Notes under the pieces: model-generated | Database searches by the model: none | What the model saw: only the letters and a program-made list of their open reading frames with translations | What the model was told of the DNA's origin: nothing | Shown here: in pieces, positions 29,139-39,389 of the stretch | Layout of the letters: every line of letters begins with the position of its first letter | Position numbering within the stretch: the stretch's first letter is position 1 | Program-made: the position numbers and the translations under genes | Assembly: GCF_013760845.1 (NCBI RefSeq) | Contig: NZ_JACDUU010000002.1 | Coordinates: forward strand, 124,001 to 188,000 | DNA length: 64,000 bases | Direction of reading: 5' to 3' | Source of the DNA: [Anoxybacillus] calidus | GTDB taxonomy: Bacteria > Bacillota > Bacilli > Bacillales > Anoxybacillaceae

Positions 29139-30080
29139 ATGGGGAAAATAGCGTTCATTTTTCCAGGTCAAGGTTCACAAACAGTTGGTATGGGCAAAGA
29201 ATTAGTAGAACAAGATAAAAAAGCCGCAGCTGTCTTCCAAGCTGCGGACGAGCGACTCGGTTTCTCGCTATCTTCCATTATTTTTGAAGGACCTCAGGAT
29301 ACATTGACATTAACAATCAATGCTCAGCCTGCTCTTCTTACAACTAGCATTGCTTTATTTGAAAAAATAAAGGAAGCAGGAATCGTGCCAGATTATGTTG
29401 CAGGGCATAGTTTAGGTGAATATACAGCACTTGTTGCAGCGGGAGCGATTTCATTTACAGATGCTGTTTACGCAGTGCGCAAGCGGGGAGAATTTATGGA
29501 AGAGGCGGTGCCTGCAGGAAAAGGAACAATGGCGGCTGTTCTTGGAATGGCAGCGGACTTGCTACAAGAAATTACAGAGCAAATTTCTGCTGAGGGTGCT
29601 CCTGTCCAGCTAGCAAACTTAAATTGCCCGGGACAAATCGTTATTTCTGGCTCAAAGGAAGGGGTTGAGCGTGCTTCGCAATTAGCAAAAGAAAAAGGAG
29701 CAAAGCGCGTCATTCCTCTTGAAGTAAGCGGTCCATTCCACTCTTCTTTAATGGAGCCGGCTGCAAACAAGTTAAAAGAAGTATTAGACGAAATCGGAAT
29801 TACTGATGCGAGCATTCCAGTCATTGCAAACGTAACAGCAGAGCCAATGGCAGAAAAAGAAGATATTAAACGTAAGCTCATTGAGCAGCTCTATTCACCA
29901 GTTCGTTGGGAGCAATCGGTGAATAAAATGATGGAACTTGGTGTTGATACATTTGTTGAAATTGGTCCAGGTAAAGTGTTATCCGGGCTTGTGAAAAAAA
30001 TTAGCCGCAATGTTCAAGTGTATGCAGTCAATGATTTAGCTTCTTTGGAAGCGACTGTTGCGGCATTGAAAGGGGAATAA
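29139..30080 (+). CDS. fabD: Malonyl-CoA:ACP transacylase
   Basis: Loads malonyl onto ACP for fatty acid elongation. 313 residues. F-P-G-Q-G-S-Q near the N-terminus and the nucleophile S91 in G-H-S-L-G-E. A GTG at 29127 is in frame but lies within the ribosome site; AAGGAG (29122-29127) serves ATG 29139, which gives the family start M-G-K-I-A-F-I-F-P. Confidence 0.95.
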   Translation: MGKIAFIFPGQGSQTVGMGKELVEQDKKAAAVFQAADERLGFSLSSIIFEGPQDTLTLTINAQPALLTTSIALFEKIKEAGIVPDYVAGHSLGEYTALVAAGAISFTDAVYAVRKRGEFMEEAVPAGKGTMAAVLGMAADLLQEITEQISAEGAPVQLANLNCPGQIVISGSKEGVERASQLAKEKGAKRVIPLEVSGPFHSSLMEPAANKLKEVLDEIGITDASIPVIANVTAEPMAEKEDIKRKLIEQLYSPVRWEQSVNKMMELGVDTFVEIGPGKVLSGLVKKISRNVQVYAVNDLASLEATVAALKGE

Positions 30081-30082
30081 AC

Positions 30083-30823
30083 ATGTTACAGGGAAAAATC
30101 GCACTTGTTACAGGAGCGTCCCGAGGAATTGGGCGTGCCATTGCTTTAGAGCTTGCTCGCCATGGAGCCAAAGTTGCTGTCAACTATGCAGGAAGCGAAG
30201 CGAAAGCAAACGAAGTAGTTGCTGAAATTTTGGAAATGGGCAGCGAAGCATTTGCCATTCAAGCGGATGTGTCCAAAGCAGAAGCCGTAGAGCAAATGGT
30301 AAAGGAAGTGCTTGATCGCTTCGGCCGAATTGACATTTTAGTCAATAACGCTGGTGTAACCCGTGATAATTTAATCATGCGCATGAAAGAAGAAGAATGG
30401 GATGAAGTCATCAACATCAATTTAAAAGGTGTGTTTAATTGTACAAAAGCGGTGACGCGTCCGATGATGAAACAGCGCTATGGCCGCATTATTAATATTG
30501 CCTCCATTGTTGGGGTGAGCGGAAACCCTGGTCAAGCGAACTATGTTGCCGCTAAAGCGGGAGTCATTGGCTTAACAAAAACAACAGCAAAAGAATTAGC
30601 GAGCCGAAACATTACGGTTAACGCGATTGCTCCAGGTTTTATCACAACGGATATGACTGACAAATTATCTGAAGAAGTCCGTGGAGAAATGTTAAAACAA
30701 ATTCCGTTAGCTCGTTTTGGCGAACCGAAAGATATTGCTGGAGTAGTTGTTTTCCTTGCTTCTGAAGCGGCGAATTATATGACCGGCCAAACGCTTCATG
30801 TAGATGGCGGCATGGTTATGTAA
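30083..30823 (+). CDS. fabG: 3-oxoacyl-ACP reductase
   Basis: NADPH-dependent reductase of the fatty acid elongation cycle. 246 residues, short-chain dehydrogenase fold: T-G-A-S-R-G-I-G at 10-17, N-N-A-G, catalytic Ser in I-A-S-I-V-G and Y-x3-K in Y-V-A-A-K. Two bases after fabD with GGGGAATAA as ribosome site. Confidence 0.96.
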   Translation: MLQGKIALVTGASRGIGRAIALELARHGAKVAVNYAGSEAKANEVVAEILEMGSEAFAIQADVSKAEAVEQMVKEVLDRFGRIDILVNNAGVTRDNLIMRMKEEEWDEVININLKGVFNCTKAVTRPMMKQRYGRIINIASIVGVSGNPGQANYVAAKAGVIGLTKTTAKELASRNITVNAIAPGFITTDMTDKLSEEVRGEMLKQIPLARFGEPKDIAGVVVFLASEAANYMTGQTLHVDGGMVM

Positions 30824-30874
30824 TGAGCACATTGAAATTTTCGAGTACTTCTAGTATTTTTGTATAAAATCTAC

Positions 30875-30880
30875 TATAAT
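30875..30880 (+). promoter_or_regulatory. Candidate -10 box for acpP
   Basis: Perfect TATAAT at 30875-30880 in the 79-base gap before acpP; no convincing -35 at the usual distance. Would give extra transcription of the abundant acyl carrier protein. Confidence 0.4.
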
Positions 30881-30902
30881 GTCTTGAGGGGAGGTGAATC
30901 TC

Positions 30903-31136
30903 ATGGCAGACGTTTTAGAGCGTGTAACGAAAATCATCGTTGACCGTTTAGGCGTTGAAGAATCACAAGTAACGCTTGAAGCATCTTTCAAAGATGACTT
31001 AGGCGCAGATTCTTTAGACGTTGTTGAGCTCGTAATGGAATTAGAAGACGAGTTCGATATGGAAATTTCTGATGAAGAAGCAGAAAAAATCGTTACAGTA
31101 GGAGATGCTGTTAACTACATAAAAAGCCATATGTAA
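30903..31136 (+). CDS. acpP: Acyl carrier protein
   Basis: Carries growing acyl chains on a phosphopantetheine arm attached to S37 in G-A-D-S-L-D. 77 residues, strongly acidic, the normal ACP size. ATG at 30903 follows GAGGGGAGGTGAATC; the earlier in-frame start overlaps this site. Followed by its own terminator. Confidence 0.97.
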   Translation: MADVLERVTKIIVDRLGVEESQVTLEASFKDDLGADSLDVVELVMELEDEFDMEISDEEAEKIVTVGDAVNYIKSHM

Positions 31137-31144
31137 TGAAGCGA

Positions 31145-31172
31145 AAAGTCCCGTTTTATAAGCGGGGCTTTC
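31145..31172 (+). terminator. Terminator after acpP
   Basis: Stem AAAGTCCCG / CGGGGCTTT (31145-31153 with 31163-31171) with one G-U pair. The tail is only partly T-rich, so it may leak into rnc. Confidence 0.7.
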
Positions 31173-31297
31173 TATGCTTTTTATTTGGCTTAAATGAGTT
31201 GCTTGGACTTTTGCACGGAAAATGTGTTGTTTTAAAAGACCAATGGAACAATAATTGGTGCCTAGTAAATTTCTACTGAATAAAGTTGGAGGTACCT

Positions 31298-32041
31298 ATG
31301 TTAAGACCGAAAGATAGAGAGCAACGAACGAACGGGAAAAAATGGGCGAAATTCAAACGATTACAAGAAAAAATCGGGATTTTTTTTACAAATGAAAAGC
31401 TCCTTATTCAAGCTTTTACACATTCATCGTATGTGAATGAGCATCGCAAACGACCGCATGAAGATAATGAAAGACTGGAGTTTTTAGGAGATGCTGTTTT
31501 AGAGTTAACCATTTCTCAATATCTTTTCAAGAAATTTCCGAACATGAGTGAAGGTGAGTTAACCAAACTGAGAGCGTCAATCGTCTGTGAGCCTTCTCTT
31601 GTGAAATTTGCCAATGCCCTTTCCTTTGGAGAACTTGTTTTGCTTGGACGAGGGGAAGAACTGACAGGCGGACGAGAGAGACCAGCGCTTTTAGCCGATG
31701 TGTTTGAGGCGTTTATTGGTGCACTTTATCTCGATCAAGGAATGGAAGCGGTCGTTCAATTTTTAGAAAAAACGATCTTTCCTAAAATTAACGAAGGTGC
31801 TTTTTCTCATGTGATGGATTATAAAAGTCAGCTACAGGAGCTTGTTCAGCGAGATGGTATCGGTGTGATCGAGTATAAAATTTTGCAGGAGAAAGGTCCT
31901 GCGCACAATAAAGAGTTTGTATCAAGAGTTTCATTGAACGGGGAAGAGTTGGGCATCGGAGTCGGCAGGTCAAAAAAAGAAGCCGAGCAACAAGCGGCGC
32001 AGATGGCGCTAGAAAAATTAAAAGCAGGAGAAAAGAAATAA
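31298..32041 (+). CDS. rnc: Ribonuclease III
   Basis: Cuts double-stranded RNA, including rRNA precursors. 247 residues. The catalytic signature [11 protein letters not shown] is at about 58-68; C-terminal dsRNA-binding domain from about 175. ATG at 31298 follows GGAGGT (31288-31293); the in-frame TTG at 31286 is too close to that site. First gene of rnc-smc-ftsY, although 176 bases separate it from smc. Confidence 0.95.
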   Translation: MLRPKDREQRTNGKKWAKFKRLQEKIGIFFTNEKLLIQAFTHSSYVNEHRKRPHEDNERLEFLGDAVLELTISQYLFKKFPNMSEGELTKLRASIVCEPSLVKFANALSFGELVLLGRGEELTGGRERPALLADVFEAFIGALYLDQGMEAVVQFLEKTIFPKINEGAFSHVMDYKSQLQELVQRDGIGVIEYKILQEKGPAHNKEFVSRVSLNGEELGIGVGRSKKEAEQQAAQMALEKLKAGEKK

Positions 32042-32217
32042 AAAGAGAATGAAGCTTGCTCTAAGAGGATACTTTTTTCATGAGTAAGCTTCATTTTTCT
32101 TAAAATTGACAGTTGTAGCAACATTCACTGGCGATTTCCGCCTTCCCTATCGCAAATAGAAAAAATTATGTTAAAATATTTGAGATTTTATATGAATGCT
32201 AGCAAGGTGGAATGTTT

Positions 32218-35200
32218 ATGTTCCTTAAGCGATTAGATATTGTTGGATTTAAATCGTTTGCCGATCGAGTATCGATTGAATTCGTTCCCGGCGTGACAGC
32301 TGTTGTCGGCCCTAACGGAAGCGGAAAGAGCAATATTACAGACGCGATTCGCTGGGTGTTAGGGGAACAATCAGCCAAGTCGCTGCGCGGGTCGAAAATG
32401 GAAGATATTATTTTTGCGGGAAGCGATTCACGAAAGGCATTAAATGTGGCGGAAGTGACAATCACCCTTGATAACGAAGATCAATTTTTGCCGCTTGAAT
32501 ATCAAGAAGTAAGTATTACGCGACGTGTATATCGCTCGGGAGAAAGTGAATTCTTTATTAATAAACAGCCATGTCGGTTGAAAGATATTGTTGATTTATT
32601 GATGGATTCAGGCATGGGAAAAGAAGCGTTTTCGATTATTGGACAAGGGCGTGTCGAGGAAATTTTAAGTAGTAAGCCTGAAGAGCGTCGCACCATTTTC
32701 GAAGAGGCGGCAGGGGTGCTAAAATACAAAATTCGTAAACGAAAAGCGGAAAATAAACTAGTAGAAACGCAAGAAAATTTACACCGTGTAAGCGATATTT
32801 TGCATGAACTTGAAAGTCAAATAGAGCCGTTAAAAGTCCAGGCTTCTATCGCCAAAGATTACTTAGAAAAACGCGAGGAATTGGAAAAGTATGAAGTTGC
32901 TCTTACCGTTTATGAAATTGAAGAGCTACATCGACAATGGGATCAATTGAATGAGCGGTTGACTAAGCATAAAAACGAAGAAATGGAACTATCTGTCACT
33001 TTGCAAAAAGAAGAAGCACAAATAGAGCAGCTTCGCGATCAAGTAGCAGCCCTTGATGAATCGATTGATAGTTTGCAGCAAGTATTATTGCTTGCAAGTG
33101 AGGAATTAGAAAAACTAGAAGGGCGCAAAGAAGTATTAAAAGAACGAAAAAAGAATGCGACACAAAATAAAAAGCAACTTGAGCAAACGATTTCTGTGCT
33201 GACAGAAAAAAAAGAACGGCTCATGCAATTGAGTCAACACGAAGAAACTCAACTGAGAGAACTGAAGAAAGAGATTGTATCCATTCAAGCGGAACTAAAA
33301 GAAAAACTTGCTGAACTTTCTTCATACGATATGAACATTGACGAAAAAATTGAACAGTTAAAAAGCGATTATATTGAGCTTGTCCATGAGCAAGCTTCGT
33401 TAAAAAATGAACGTTTGCATATCCAATCGCTTTTAAATAAGCTTGAGGCGAAGCAATCAGCCTTAGCTGAAGCAAATAAAAAATACATCGATGAACGTAA
33501 TGCGATTCAGCAGCAGCATTTAAAACTGCAAGGAGAAATAAGGGAAACGGAGCAACTATTGCAAAAGCAAGAGACATTGTTAAATGAGCAGATCGTTCGT
33601 TTAAGTGAAATGAAAAAGCAACTTGAAAAGAAAGAAGCAGCTCTATATCAGGCGTATCAATATTTGCAGCAGACTAAGTCACGCAAAGAAATGCTTGAGG
33701 AAATGCAGCACGATTACACGGGATTTTTCCAAGGCGTAAAAGAAATTTTAAAAGCACGTGAACAATTAACAGGTATTCAAGGAGCAGTAGTAGAGTTAAT
33801 TCAAGTGCCAAGCGAGTATGAAACAGCCATTGAAATCGCGCTTGGAGGTGCGATGCAGCATATTGTCGTAACGAATGAGGAAGCGGCCCGAGCAGCGATT
33901 CAATACTTAAAAAGACATGCATATGGCCGGGCAACTTTTTTACCGATGACAGTGATTCAGCCAAAAGCCATTCCAGCCCAGCAAATCGAAATGCTTCAAA
34001 ATCACCCTGCCTTTGTTGGTGTTGCTAATGAGCTTATTTCATATGAATCGAAATATGGCGCTATTATGTCCAACCTTTTGGGAAATGTCATTATTACGAA
34101 TGACTTAAAAGGTGCCAATGAATTGGCGCGATTAGTACAGTACCGCTATCGTTTCGTTACTCTTGATGGTGATGTGGTCAATCCAGGTGGGGCAATGACA
34201 GGAGGAGGAGTAGCGAAAAAAACAAGTTCGCTGCTTAGCCGAAGCCGTGAATTAGAAACGATTACTGAAAAATTGCGCGAAATGGAAACGAAAACAATCC
34301 AATTGGAACGACATGTTCAAGAACAAAAGAAAGCAGCTCAACATGAAGAACAAGAAATCGCTCAAATTCGGAAAACAGCGGAACAGCTACGCTTTAGATT
34401 ACAAGAACTGAAAAGCGAATTAAGAGAAGTAGAATTACAAGAGAAAAATGTGAATGAACGTTTAGCGATTTATGATCATGAAAAAGAAAACGATGAAAAA
34501 GAAAGAAAAGAACTTTTGAAAAAACTCGCTCAATTAGAAGAACAATTGGATACGCTTGGCACTGAATTAACCGGTATCGACCAACAAATTCAAGCATTAA
34601 CATTAAAGAAAAATGATGAACAAAATTCGAAAGAAACGCTGCAAGGAACCATTACGGAAATGAAAATATCCCTTGCTGAAAAGCAGCAATTATTGAAAAA
34701 CTATGAGGACAATCTGGAACGCCTCCAGCAAGAATTGACTGATACAGAAAAACAATTAAAAGAGGCAAAAGAAGATTTAACAGCTCTTATGTCAGAGATG
34801 GAGGCTAATTATTCCGGAGAGGCGCAAATTGAAGAGCTTCGTAAGAAAAAACTGCAAGATAAAAATGAAACAATTAAGTTAATTGCCAGTCGCCGTGAAC
34901 AACGTCTCGAATACCAAGAGAAGCTGGAAAATTTTGAGCGAGAAATAAAAGAACGAAAGCGGCAATATAAACAATTAATAGATATCGTTAAAGACGAAGA
35001 AGTAAAGTTAAATCGTTTAGATGTAGAGCTGGAAAATTTGCTTGCCCGCCTGCATGAAGAATATATGCTGACGTTTGAAGCGGCTAAAGAAAAATATCCG
35101 CTTGAACTTGATGTGTCTGAGGCGCGCAAAAAAGTAAAATTGATTAAGCTAGCCATTGAAGAGCTTGGCACAGTGAATCTAGGAGCGATTGATGAATATG

Positions 35201-35781
35201 AGCGGGTTTCGGAGCGTTATCAGTTTTTAATGGAACAAAAAAGTGACTTGCAACAGGCAAAAGAAACACTTTATCAAGTCATTGATGAAATGGATCAGGA
35301 AATGAAAAAGCGCTTTCTTACAACGTTTAAGCAAATTCGTTCTCATTTCGAAGAAGTGTTTACACAACTATTCGGTGGGGGACGTGCTGACTTGCGATTA
35401 ACGGACCCTGATGATTTACTGAATACAGGGATTGAAATTGTTGCTCAGCCACCTGGAAAAAAGCTGCAAAACTTAAGTCTGCTTTCCGGTGGGGAACGCG
35501 CGCTGACGGCGATTGCGCTTCTATTTTCGATTTTGAAAGTAAGACCGGTACCGTTTTGCGTTCTTGATGAAGTGGAAGCGGCTTTGGATGAAGCGAATGT
35601 ATATCGTTATGCGCAATATTTAAAACGCTTTAGCGCGCAAACACAGTTTATCGTCATTACTCATCGGAAAGGAACGATGGAAGAAGCTGATGTTCTATAT
35701 GGAGTAACAATGCAAGAATCTGGCGTTTCTAAACTTGTGTCGGTACGTTTGGAAGAATCGAAGCAACTTGTAAAATCGTAA
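32218..35781 (+). CDS. smc: Chromosome condensation protein SMC
   Basis: ATPase that organises and segregates the chromosome with ScpA/ScpB. 1187 residues. Walker A G-P-N-G-S-G-K-S at 31-38, two long coiled coils flanking a hinge (about 520-660, with the conserved G-G-A-M-T-G-G-G), and the C-terminal ATPase half with L-L-S-G-G-E-R-A and V-L-D-E-V-E-A. ATG at 32212 is one base from the AAGGTGG site; ATG at 32218 has seven-base spacing and the family start M-F-L-K-R-L. Confidence 0.96.
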   Translation: MFLKRLDIVGFKSFADRVSIEFVPGVTAVVGPNGSGKSNITDAIRWVLGEQSAKSLRGSKMEDIIFAGSDSRKALNVAEVTITLDNEDQFLPLEYQEVSITRRVYRSGESEFFINKQPCRLKDIVDLLMDSGMGKEAFSIIGQGRVEEILSSKPEERRTIFEEAAGVLKYKIRKRKAENKLVETQENLHRVSDILHELESQIEPLKVQASIAKDYLEKREELEKYEVALTVYEIEELHRQWDQLNERLTKHKNEEMELSVTLQKEEAQIEQLRDQVAALDESIDSLQQVLLLASEELEKLEGRKEVLKERKKNATQNKKQLEQTISVLTEKKERLMQLSQHEETQLRELKKEIVSIQAELKEKLAELSSYDMNIDEKIEQLKSDYIELVHEQASLKNERLHIQSLLNKLEAKQSALAEANKKYIDERNAIQQQHLKLQGEIRETEQLLQKQETLLNEQIVRLSEMKKQLEKKEAALYQAYQYLQQTKSRKEMLEEMQHDYTGFFQGVKEILKAREQLTGIQGAVVELIQVPSEYETAIEIALGGAMQHIVVTNEEAARAAIQYLKRHAYGRATFLPMTVIQPKAIPAQQIEMLQNHPAFVGVANELISYESKYGAIMSNLLGNVIITNDLKGANELARLVQYRYRFVTLDGDVVNPGGAMTGGGVAKKTSSLLSRSRELETITEKLREMETKTIQLERHVQEQKKAAQHEEQEIAQIRKTAEQLRFRLQELKSELREVELQEKNVNERLAIYDHEKENDEKERKELLKKLAQLEEQLDTLGTELTGIDQQIQALTLKKNDEQNSKETLQGTITEMKISLAEKQQLLKNYEDNLERLQQELTDTEKQLKEAKEDLTALMSEMEANYSGEAQIEELRKKKLQDKNETIKLIASRREQRLEYQEKLENFEREIKERKRQYKQLIDIVKDEEVKLNRLDVELENLLARLHEEYMLTFEAAKEKYPLELDVSEARKKVKLIKLAIEELGTVNLGAIDEYERVSERYQFLMEQKSDLQQAKETLYQVIDEMDQEMKKRFLTTFKQIRSHFEEVFTQLFGGGRADLRLTDPDDLLNTGIEIVAQPPGKKLQNLSLLSGGERALTAIALLFSILKVRPVPFCVLDEVEAALDEANVYRYAQYLKRFSAQTQFIVITHRKGTMEEADVLYGVTMQESGVSKLVSVRLEESKQLVKS

Positions 35782-35800
35782 AGAAAGGACGGCTGTTTTC

Positions 35801-36796
35801 ATGAACTTTTTTAAGAAACTGAAAGAGAAAATTACACAACAAGCGGATTCTGTAACTGAGAAATTTAAACAAGGATTGGAAAAAACGCGTAATTCTTTTG
35901 CTGAAAGAGTAAACGATTTAATCGCCCGTTACCGTAAAGTTGATGAAGAATTTTTTGAGGAATTAGAAGAAATTTTAATCGCTGCTGATGTTGGTGTTAC
36001 TACAGTCATGGAACTGATTGATGAACTAAAAATGGAAGTGAAGCGACGCAACATTCAAGATACAAAAGAAATGCAAGGGGTTATTTCCGAGAAGTTAGTT
36101 GAGATTTATCGCGGTGATGAAAATCAGTCTACCTCTCTTAACATGCAAGAAAACGGCCTAACTGTCATTTTATTTGTCGGCGTAAACGGTGTTGGAAAAA
36201 CAACGACAATCGGCAAATTAGCGCATAAATTGAAAGCGGAAGGAAAAAGTGTGTTACTTGCTGCCGGAGATACGTTCCGCGCTGGAGCGATTGAACAGCT
36301 TGAAGTGTGGGGAGAGCGCGTTGGCGTGGAAGTTATTAAACAATCGGCAGGGTCTGACCCAGCAGCGGTGATGTATGACGCGATTCAAGCGGCAAAAGCG
36401 CGGCATGTCGATGTTTTGTTGTGTGACACTGCTGGCCGTTTGCAAAATAAAGTGAATTTAATGAAAGAGTTGGAAAAAGTAAAACGCGTCATCGAACGCG
36501 AAATTCCGGGAGCGCCGCATGAAGTGTTGCTTGTTTTGGATGCGACGACAGGACAAAATGCAATGAGTCAGGCAAAGACTTTTAAAGAAGCAACGAATGT
36601 AACAGGCATTGTGTTAACGAAGCTTGATGGAACAGCTAAAGGTGGAATTGTTCTCGCTATTCGCAATGAACTGAACATTCCTGTTAAGTTTGTTGGTCTT
36701 GGTGAAAAGGTCGATGATTTACAAGAATTTGATCCTGAGCAATATGTATATGGATTATTTGCTGATTTACTAGAAAAAGAAGAAGTAGAAGAATAG
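35801..36796 (+). CDS. ftsY: Signal recognition particle receptor FtsY
   Basis: SRP-receptor GTPase that docks ribosome-SRP complexes at the membrane. 331 residues. Short basic/amphipathic N-terminus, N domain, then G domain with [19 protein letters not shown] and [10 protein letters not shown]. 19 bases after smc. A terminator-like repeat separates it from ylxM-ffh. Confidence 0.96.
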   Translation: MNFFKKLKEKITQQADSVTEKFKQGLEKTRNSFAERVNDLIARYRKVDEEFFEELEEILIAADVGVTTVMELIDELKMEVKRRNIQDTKEMQGVISEKLVEIYRGDENQSTSLNMQENGLTVILFVGVNGVGKTTTIGKLAHKLKAEGKSVLLAAGDTFRAGAIEQLEVWGERVGVEVIKQSAGSDPAAVMYDAIQAAKARHVDVLLCDTAGRLQNKVNLMKELEKVKRVIEREIPGAPHEVLLVLDATTGQNAMSQAKTFKEATNVTGIVLTKLDGTAKGGIVLAIRNELNIPVKFVGLGEKVDDLQEFDPEQYVYGLFADLLEKEEVEE

Positions 36797-36806
36797 ATGA
36801 AAAAAG

Positions 36807-36900
36807 GAGGACTGATCCGTCAGTGTCTGACCTCACGTGCATGTCACCAATGTTATGTAGAATGTTGTGAGGGCTGATACTTGGATCAGCCTCTTTTTTA
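36807..36900 (+). repeat. Dispersed nested-palindrome repeat with T-run, copy between ftsY and ylxM
   Basis: Outer arms GAGGACTGATCC (36807-36818) and GGATCAGCCTC (36883-36893), one bulged A, then TTTTTT. Inner AGTGTCTGACCTCAC pairs with GTGAGGGCTGATACT. Same orientation as the other copies. Probably ends the rnc-smc-ftsY transcript. Confidence 0.8.
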
Positions 36901-36915
36901 TGTAAAGAAAAAAAC

Positions 36916-36944
36916 TTGACAGTAAATAAGAAAAAAGGTAGACT
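36916..36944 (+). promoter_or_regulatory. Sigma-A promoter of ylxM-ffh
   Basis: TTGACA (36916-36921), 17-base spacer, TAGACT (36939-36944). It lies 16 bases after the T-run of the repeat, so transcription stops and restarts here. Confidence 0.65.
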
Positions 36945-36989
36945 AAATTTTTGTAAAGGAATTTCACTTAACAATAAGGAGGGAGTACA

Positions 36990-37322
36990 ATGCTTGAAAA
37001 AACAACGAGAATGAACTATCTATATGACTTTTATCAATCGTTGTTAACGCCAAAGCAGCGAAGCTATATGTCGTTGTATTATTTAGATGACTACTCCCTC
37101 GGTGAAATTGCTGAAGAATATGAAGTAAGCCGTCAAGCAGTATATGATAATATAAAACGTACCGAAGCGATGCTTGAGGAATACGAAGAAAAATTGCTGC
37201 TTTTTCAAAAATTTCAAGAGCGGAAAAAGCTAATTAAAAAACTGCGGGAAATTGCCGCAAGAAATCAGTTTCAAGACGAAGAGTTTTTAAAGACGATTGA
37301 AGCGCTGGAGAAATTAGAGTAG
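36990..37322 (+). CDS. ylxM: Sigma-70 region 4-like HTH protein YlxM, SRP-associated
   Basis: 110-residue helical protein of the UPF0122/YlxM family, encoded with ffh in Gram-positive bacteria and reported to stimulate SRP GTPase activity in streptococci. The helix-turn-helix ([16 protein letters not shown]) covers about residues 32-50. AAGGAGGGAG precedes the ATG. 13 bases upstream of ffh. Confidence 0.93.
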   Translation: MLEKTTRMNYLYDFYQSLLTPKQRSYMSLYYLDDYSLGEIAEEYEVSRQAVYDNIKRTEAMLEEYEEKLLLFQKFQERKKLIKKLREIAARNQFQDEEFLKTIEALEKLE

Positions 37323-37335
37323 GAGGCGGTAATGG

Positions 37336-38676
37336 ATGGCATTTGAAGGATTAGCCGACCGTCTGCAAAACGTTATGAACAAAATCCGTGGCAAAGGGAA
37401 AGTCACGGAAGCAGATGTAAAAGAGATGATGCGTGAGGTCCGTCTCGCTTTATTGGAAGCGGACGTGAACTTCAAAGTGGTGAAAGACTTTATTAAGCGC
37501 GTAAGTGAACGTGCTGTCGGTCAAGAAGTGTTAAAAAGCTTAACGCCTGGACAGCAAGTGATTAAAGTCGTGAAAGAAGAATTGACGGCGCTTATGGGCG
37601 GAGAGCAAAGCAAGATTGCCGTTTCCAATCGTCCTCCGACCGTCATTATGATGGTTGGATTGCAAGGTGCCGGAAAAACAACGACGACAGGCAAATTAGC
37701 AAATCTCTTACGTAAAAAGTATAACCGCAAACCGCTTTTAGTAGCTGCTGATATTTATCGTCCGGCGGCCATTAAACAGCTAGAGACGCTCGGCAAACAA
37801 CTTAACATGCCGGTTTTTTCACTTGGTGATCAAGTAAGTCCGGTGGAAATCGCAAAACAAGCGTTGGCAAAAGCGAAAGAAGAACATCACGATTATGTTT
37901 TAATTGATACTGCTGGACGCCTTCATATTGACGAAGCGTTGATGGACGAACTAAAGCAAATCAAAGAAGTTACGAAGCCGGACGAAATCTTTCTTGTTGT
38001 CGATGCCATGACTGGACAAGATGCGGTAAATGTCGCCCAAAGCTTTAATGAGCAATTAGGCTTAACGGGAGTCATATTAACCAAGCTCGATGGAGATACG
38101 CGCGGTGGTGCGGCATTGTCGATTAAAGCGGTGACGAATACGCCGATTAAATTTGTTGGTATGGGAGAAAAGATGGATGCGCTCGAGCCGTTCCACCCAG
38201 AACGTATGGCGTCAAGGATTTTAGGAATGGGCGACGTATTAACGCTCATTGAAAAAGCACAGGCAGCTATCGATGAAGAAAAAGCGAAAGAGCTTGAGCA
38301 AAAAATGCGCACGATGTCATTTACCTTTGACGATTTTCTCGAGCAGCTCGGTCAAGTAAGGAAAATGGGACCATTGGATGACATTATTAAAATGCTTCCA
38401 GGTGCCAACAAAATTAAAGGCTTAAACAACATTCAAGTCGACGAAAAACAAATCAGCCGCGTTGAAGCCATTATTCGTTCTATGACAAAAGAAGAAAAGA
38501 CAAATCCAGAAATTATTAATGCAAGCCGTAAAAAGCGGATTGCTAAAGGAAGCGGCACATCTGTACAAGAAGTAAATCGCTTATTAAAGCAATTTGAAGA
38601 AATGAAAAAAATGATGAAAATGATGACAACAATGACAAAAGGAAAGAAAAAAGGGTTTAGATTCCCATTTATGTAG
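37336..38676 (+). CDS. ffh: Signal recognition particle protein Ffh
   Basis: SRP54 GTPase that binds signal sequences and 4.5S/scRNA. 446 residues. N domain, G domain (G-L-Q-G-A-G-K-T-T-T, D-T-A-G-R-L-H, T-K-L-D-G-D), and the methionine-rich M domain from about 295, ending in many Met residues. ATG at 37336 is used in preference to ATG at 37332, which is out of frame. AGGAGGCGG precedes it. Confidence 0.96.
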   Translation: MAFEGLADRLQNVMNKIRGKGKVTEADVKEMMREVRLALLEADVNFKVVKDFIKRVSERAVGQEVLKSLTPGQQVIKVVKEELTALMGGEQSKIAVSNRPPTVIMMVGLQGAGKTTTTGKLANLLRKKYNRKPLLVAADIYRPAAIKQLETLGKQLNMPVFSLGDQVSPVEIAKQALAKAKEEHHDYVLIDTAGRLHIDEALMDELKQIKEVTKPDEIFLVVDAMTGQDAVNVAQSFNEQLGLTGVILTKLDGDTRGGAALSIKAVTNTPIKFVGMGEKMDALEPFHPERMASRILGMGDVLTLIEKAQAAIDEEKAKELEQKMRTMSFTFDDFLEQLGQVRKMGPLDDIIKMLPGANKIKGLNNIQVDEKQISRVEAIIRSMTKEEKTNPEIINASRKKRIAKGSGTSVQEVNRLLKQFEEMKKMMKMMTTMTKGKKKGFRFPFM

Positions 38677-38701
38677 GCTATAATGTGTTAAGAAAAAACA
38701 C

Positions 38702-38730
38702 TTTACAAACTAGTTTATTATTGCTAATAT
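38702..38730 (+). promoter_or_regulatory. Promoter of rpsP operon
   Basis: TTTACA (38702-38707), 17-base spacer, extended -10 TGCTAATAT (38722-38730). A weak GTGTT/AACAC stem just upstream may partly end ffh transcription. Confidence 0.55.
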
Positions 38731-38768
38731 ACTATCTTGTGTGAAATATTTTCGGAGGTGCTTAAATA

Positions 38769-39041
38769 ATGGCAGTAAAAATTCGTTTAAAACGTATGGG
38801 TGCGAAAAAATCACCTTTCTATCGTATCGTAGTAGCTGACTCTCGTTCTCCACGCGATGGTCGTTTCATTGAAACAATCGGTACTTACAATCCTGTTACA
38901 GAACCAGCGCAAATCAACATCAACGAAGAGTTAGCTTTAAAATGGTTGCAAAATGGTGCAAAACCATCCGACACAGTTCGCAACCTTTTCTCTAAACAAG
39001 GTATTTTAGAGAAATTCCATAACTTAAAGTACGGAAAATAA
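38769..39041 (+). CDS. rpsP: 30S ribosomal protein S16
   Basis: Small-subunit assembly protein, 90 residues, with [11 protein letters not shown] near-universal N-terminus and [20 protein letters not shown] precedes the ATG. Heads rpsP-khpA, with ylqD-rimM-trmD following after a terminator and repeat. Confidence 0.97.
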   Translation: MAVKIRLKRMGAKKSPFYRIVVADSRSPRDGRFIETIGTYNPVTEPAQININEELALKWLQNGAKPSDTVRNLFSKQGILEKFHNLKYGK

Positions 39042-39055
39042 TGTTCGTGATGTAA

Positions 39056-39292
39056 ATGAAAGAGCTTATTGAAACAATCGTACAAGCGCTTGTGGAGTAT
39101 CCGGAAGATGTTGTTGTAACGGAATCTTCCAATGAAAACACGATTACGTATCATCTTTCCGTTCATAAAGACGATATCGGAAAGGTGATCGGTAAGCAAG
39201 GGCGCACGATTCATGCGATTCGGACTGTTGTGTATGCGGCTGCGTCACAACAGCCGAAACGCGTCGTCTTGCACGTTGAAGACAAAGGGTGA
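39056..39292 (+). CDS. khpA: KH-domain RNA-binding protein KhpA (YlqC)
   Basis: 78-residue single KH domain with the RNA-gripping G-x-x-G loop as I-G-K-Q-G-R. In other Gram-positive bacteria it pairs with KhpB/Jag and affects cell length and division. The stop codon is inside the terminator stem that follows. Ribosome site is poor: no strong AGGAGG, so coupling to rpsP is likely. Confidence 0.92.
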   Translation: MKELIETIVQALVEYPEDVVVTESSNENTITYHLSVHKDDIGKVIGKQGRTIHAIRTVVYAAASQQPKRVVLHVEDKG

Positions 39293-39312
39293 GGATTATC
39301 CTCCCCTTTTTT
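39284..39312 (+). terminator. Terminator overlapping the khpA stop
   Basis: AAAGGG-T-GAGGA pairs with TCCTC-CCCTTT (39284-39295 with 39299-39309), followed by T residues. The TGA stop (39290-39292) is part of the stem. Confidence 0.8.
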
Positions 39313-39389
39313 ATATATCTGATATATCTGCCCGTTAAATCCTTCAATAAAGAATAGACACCCAAGAGTTTTCCTGTTATTTATCTATC

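Noticed and set aside
30845-30870. FapR-like AGTAC...AGTAT pair upstream of acpP
   Set aside because: The half-sites are separated by two extra bases compared with the 17-base operator, so FapR would not be expected to bind.
36684-36974. 96-codon minus-strand frame over the ftsY end and the repeat
   Set aside because: Created by ftsY antisense plus the palindromic repeat; no ribosome site and low-complexity Leu/Phe-rich product.
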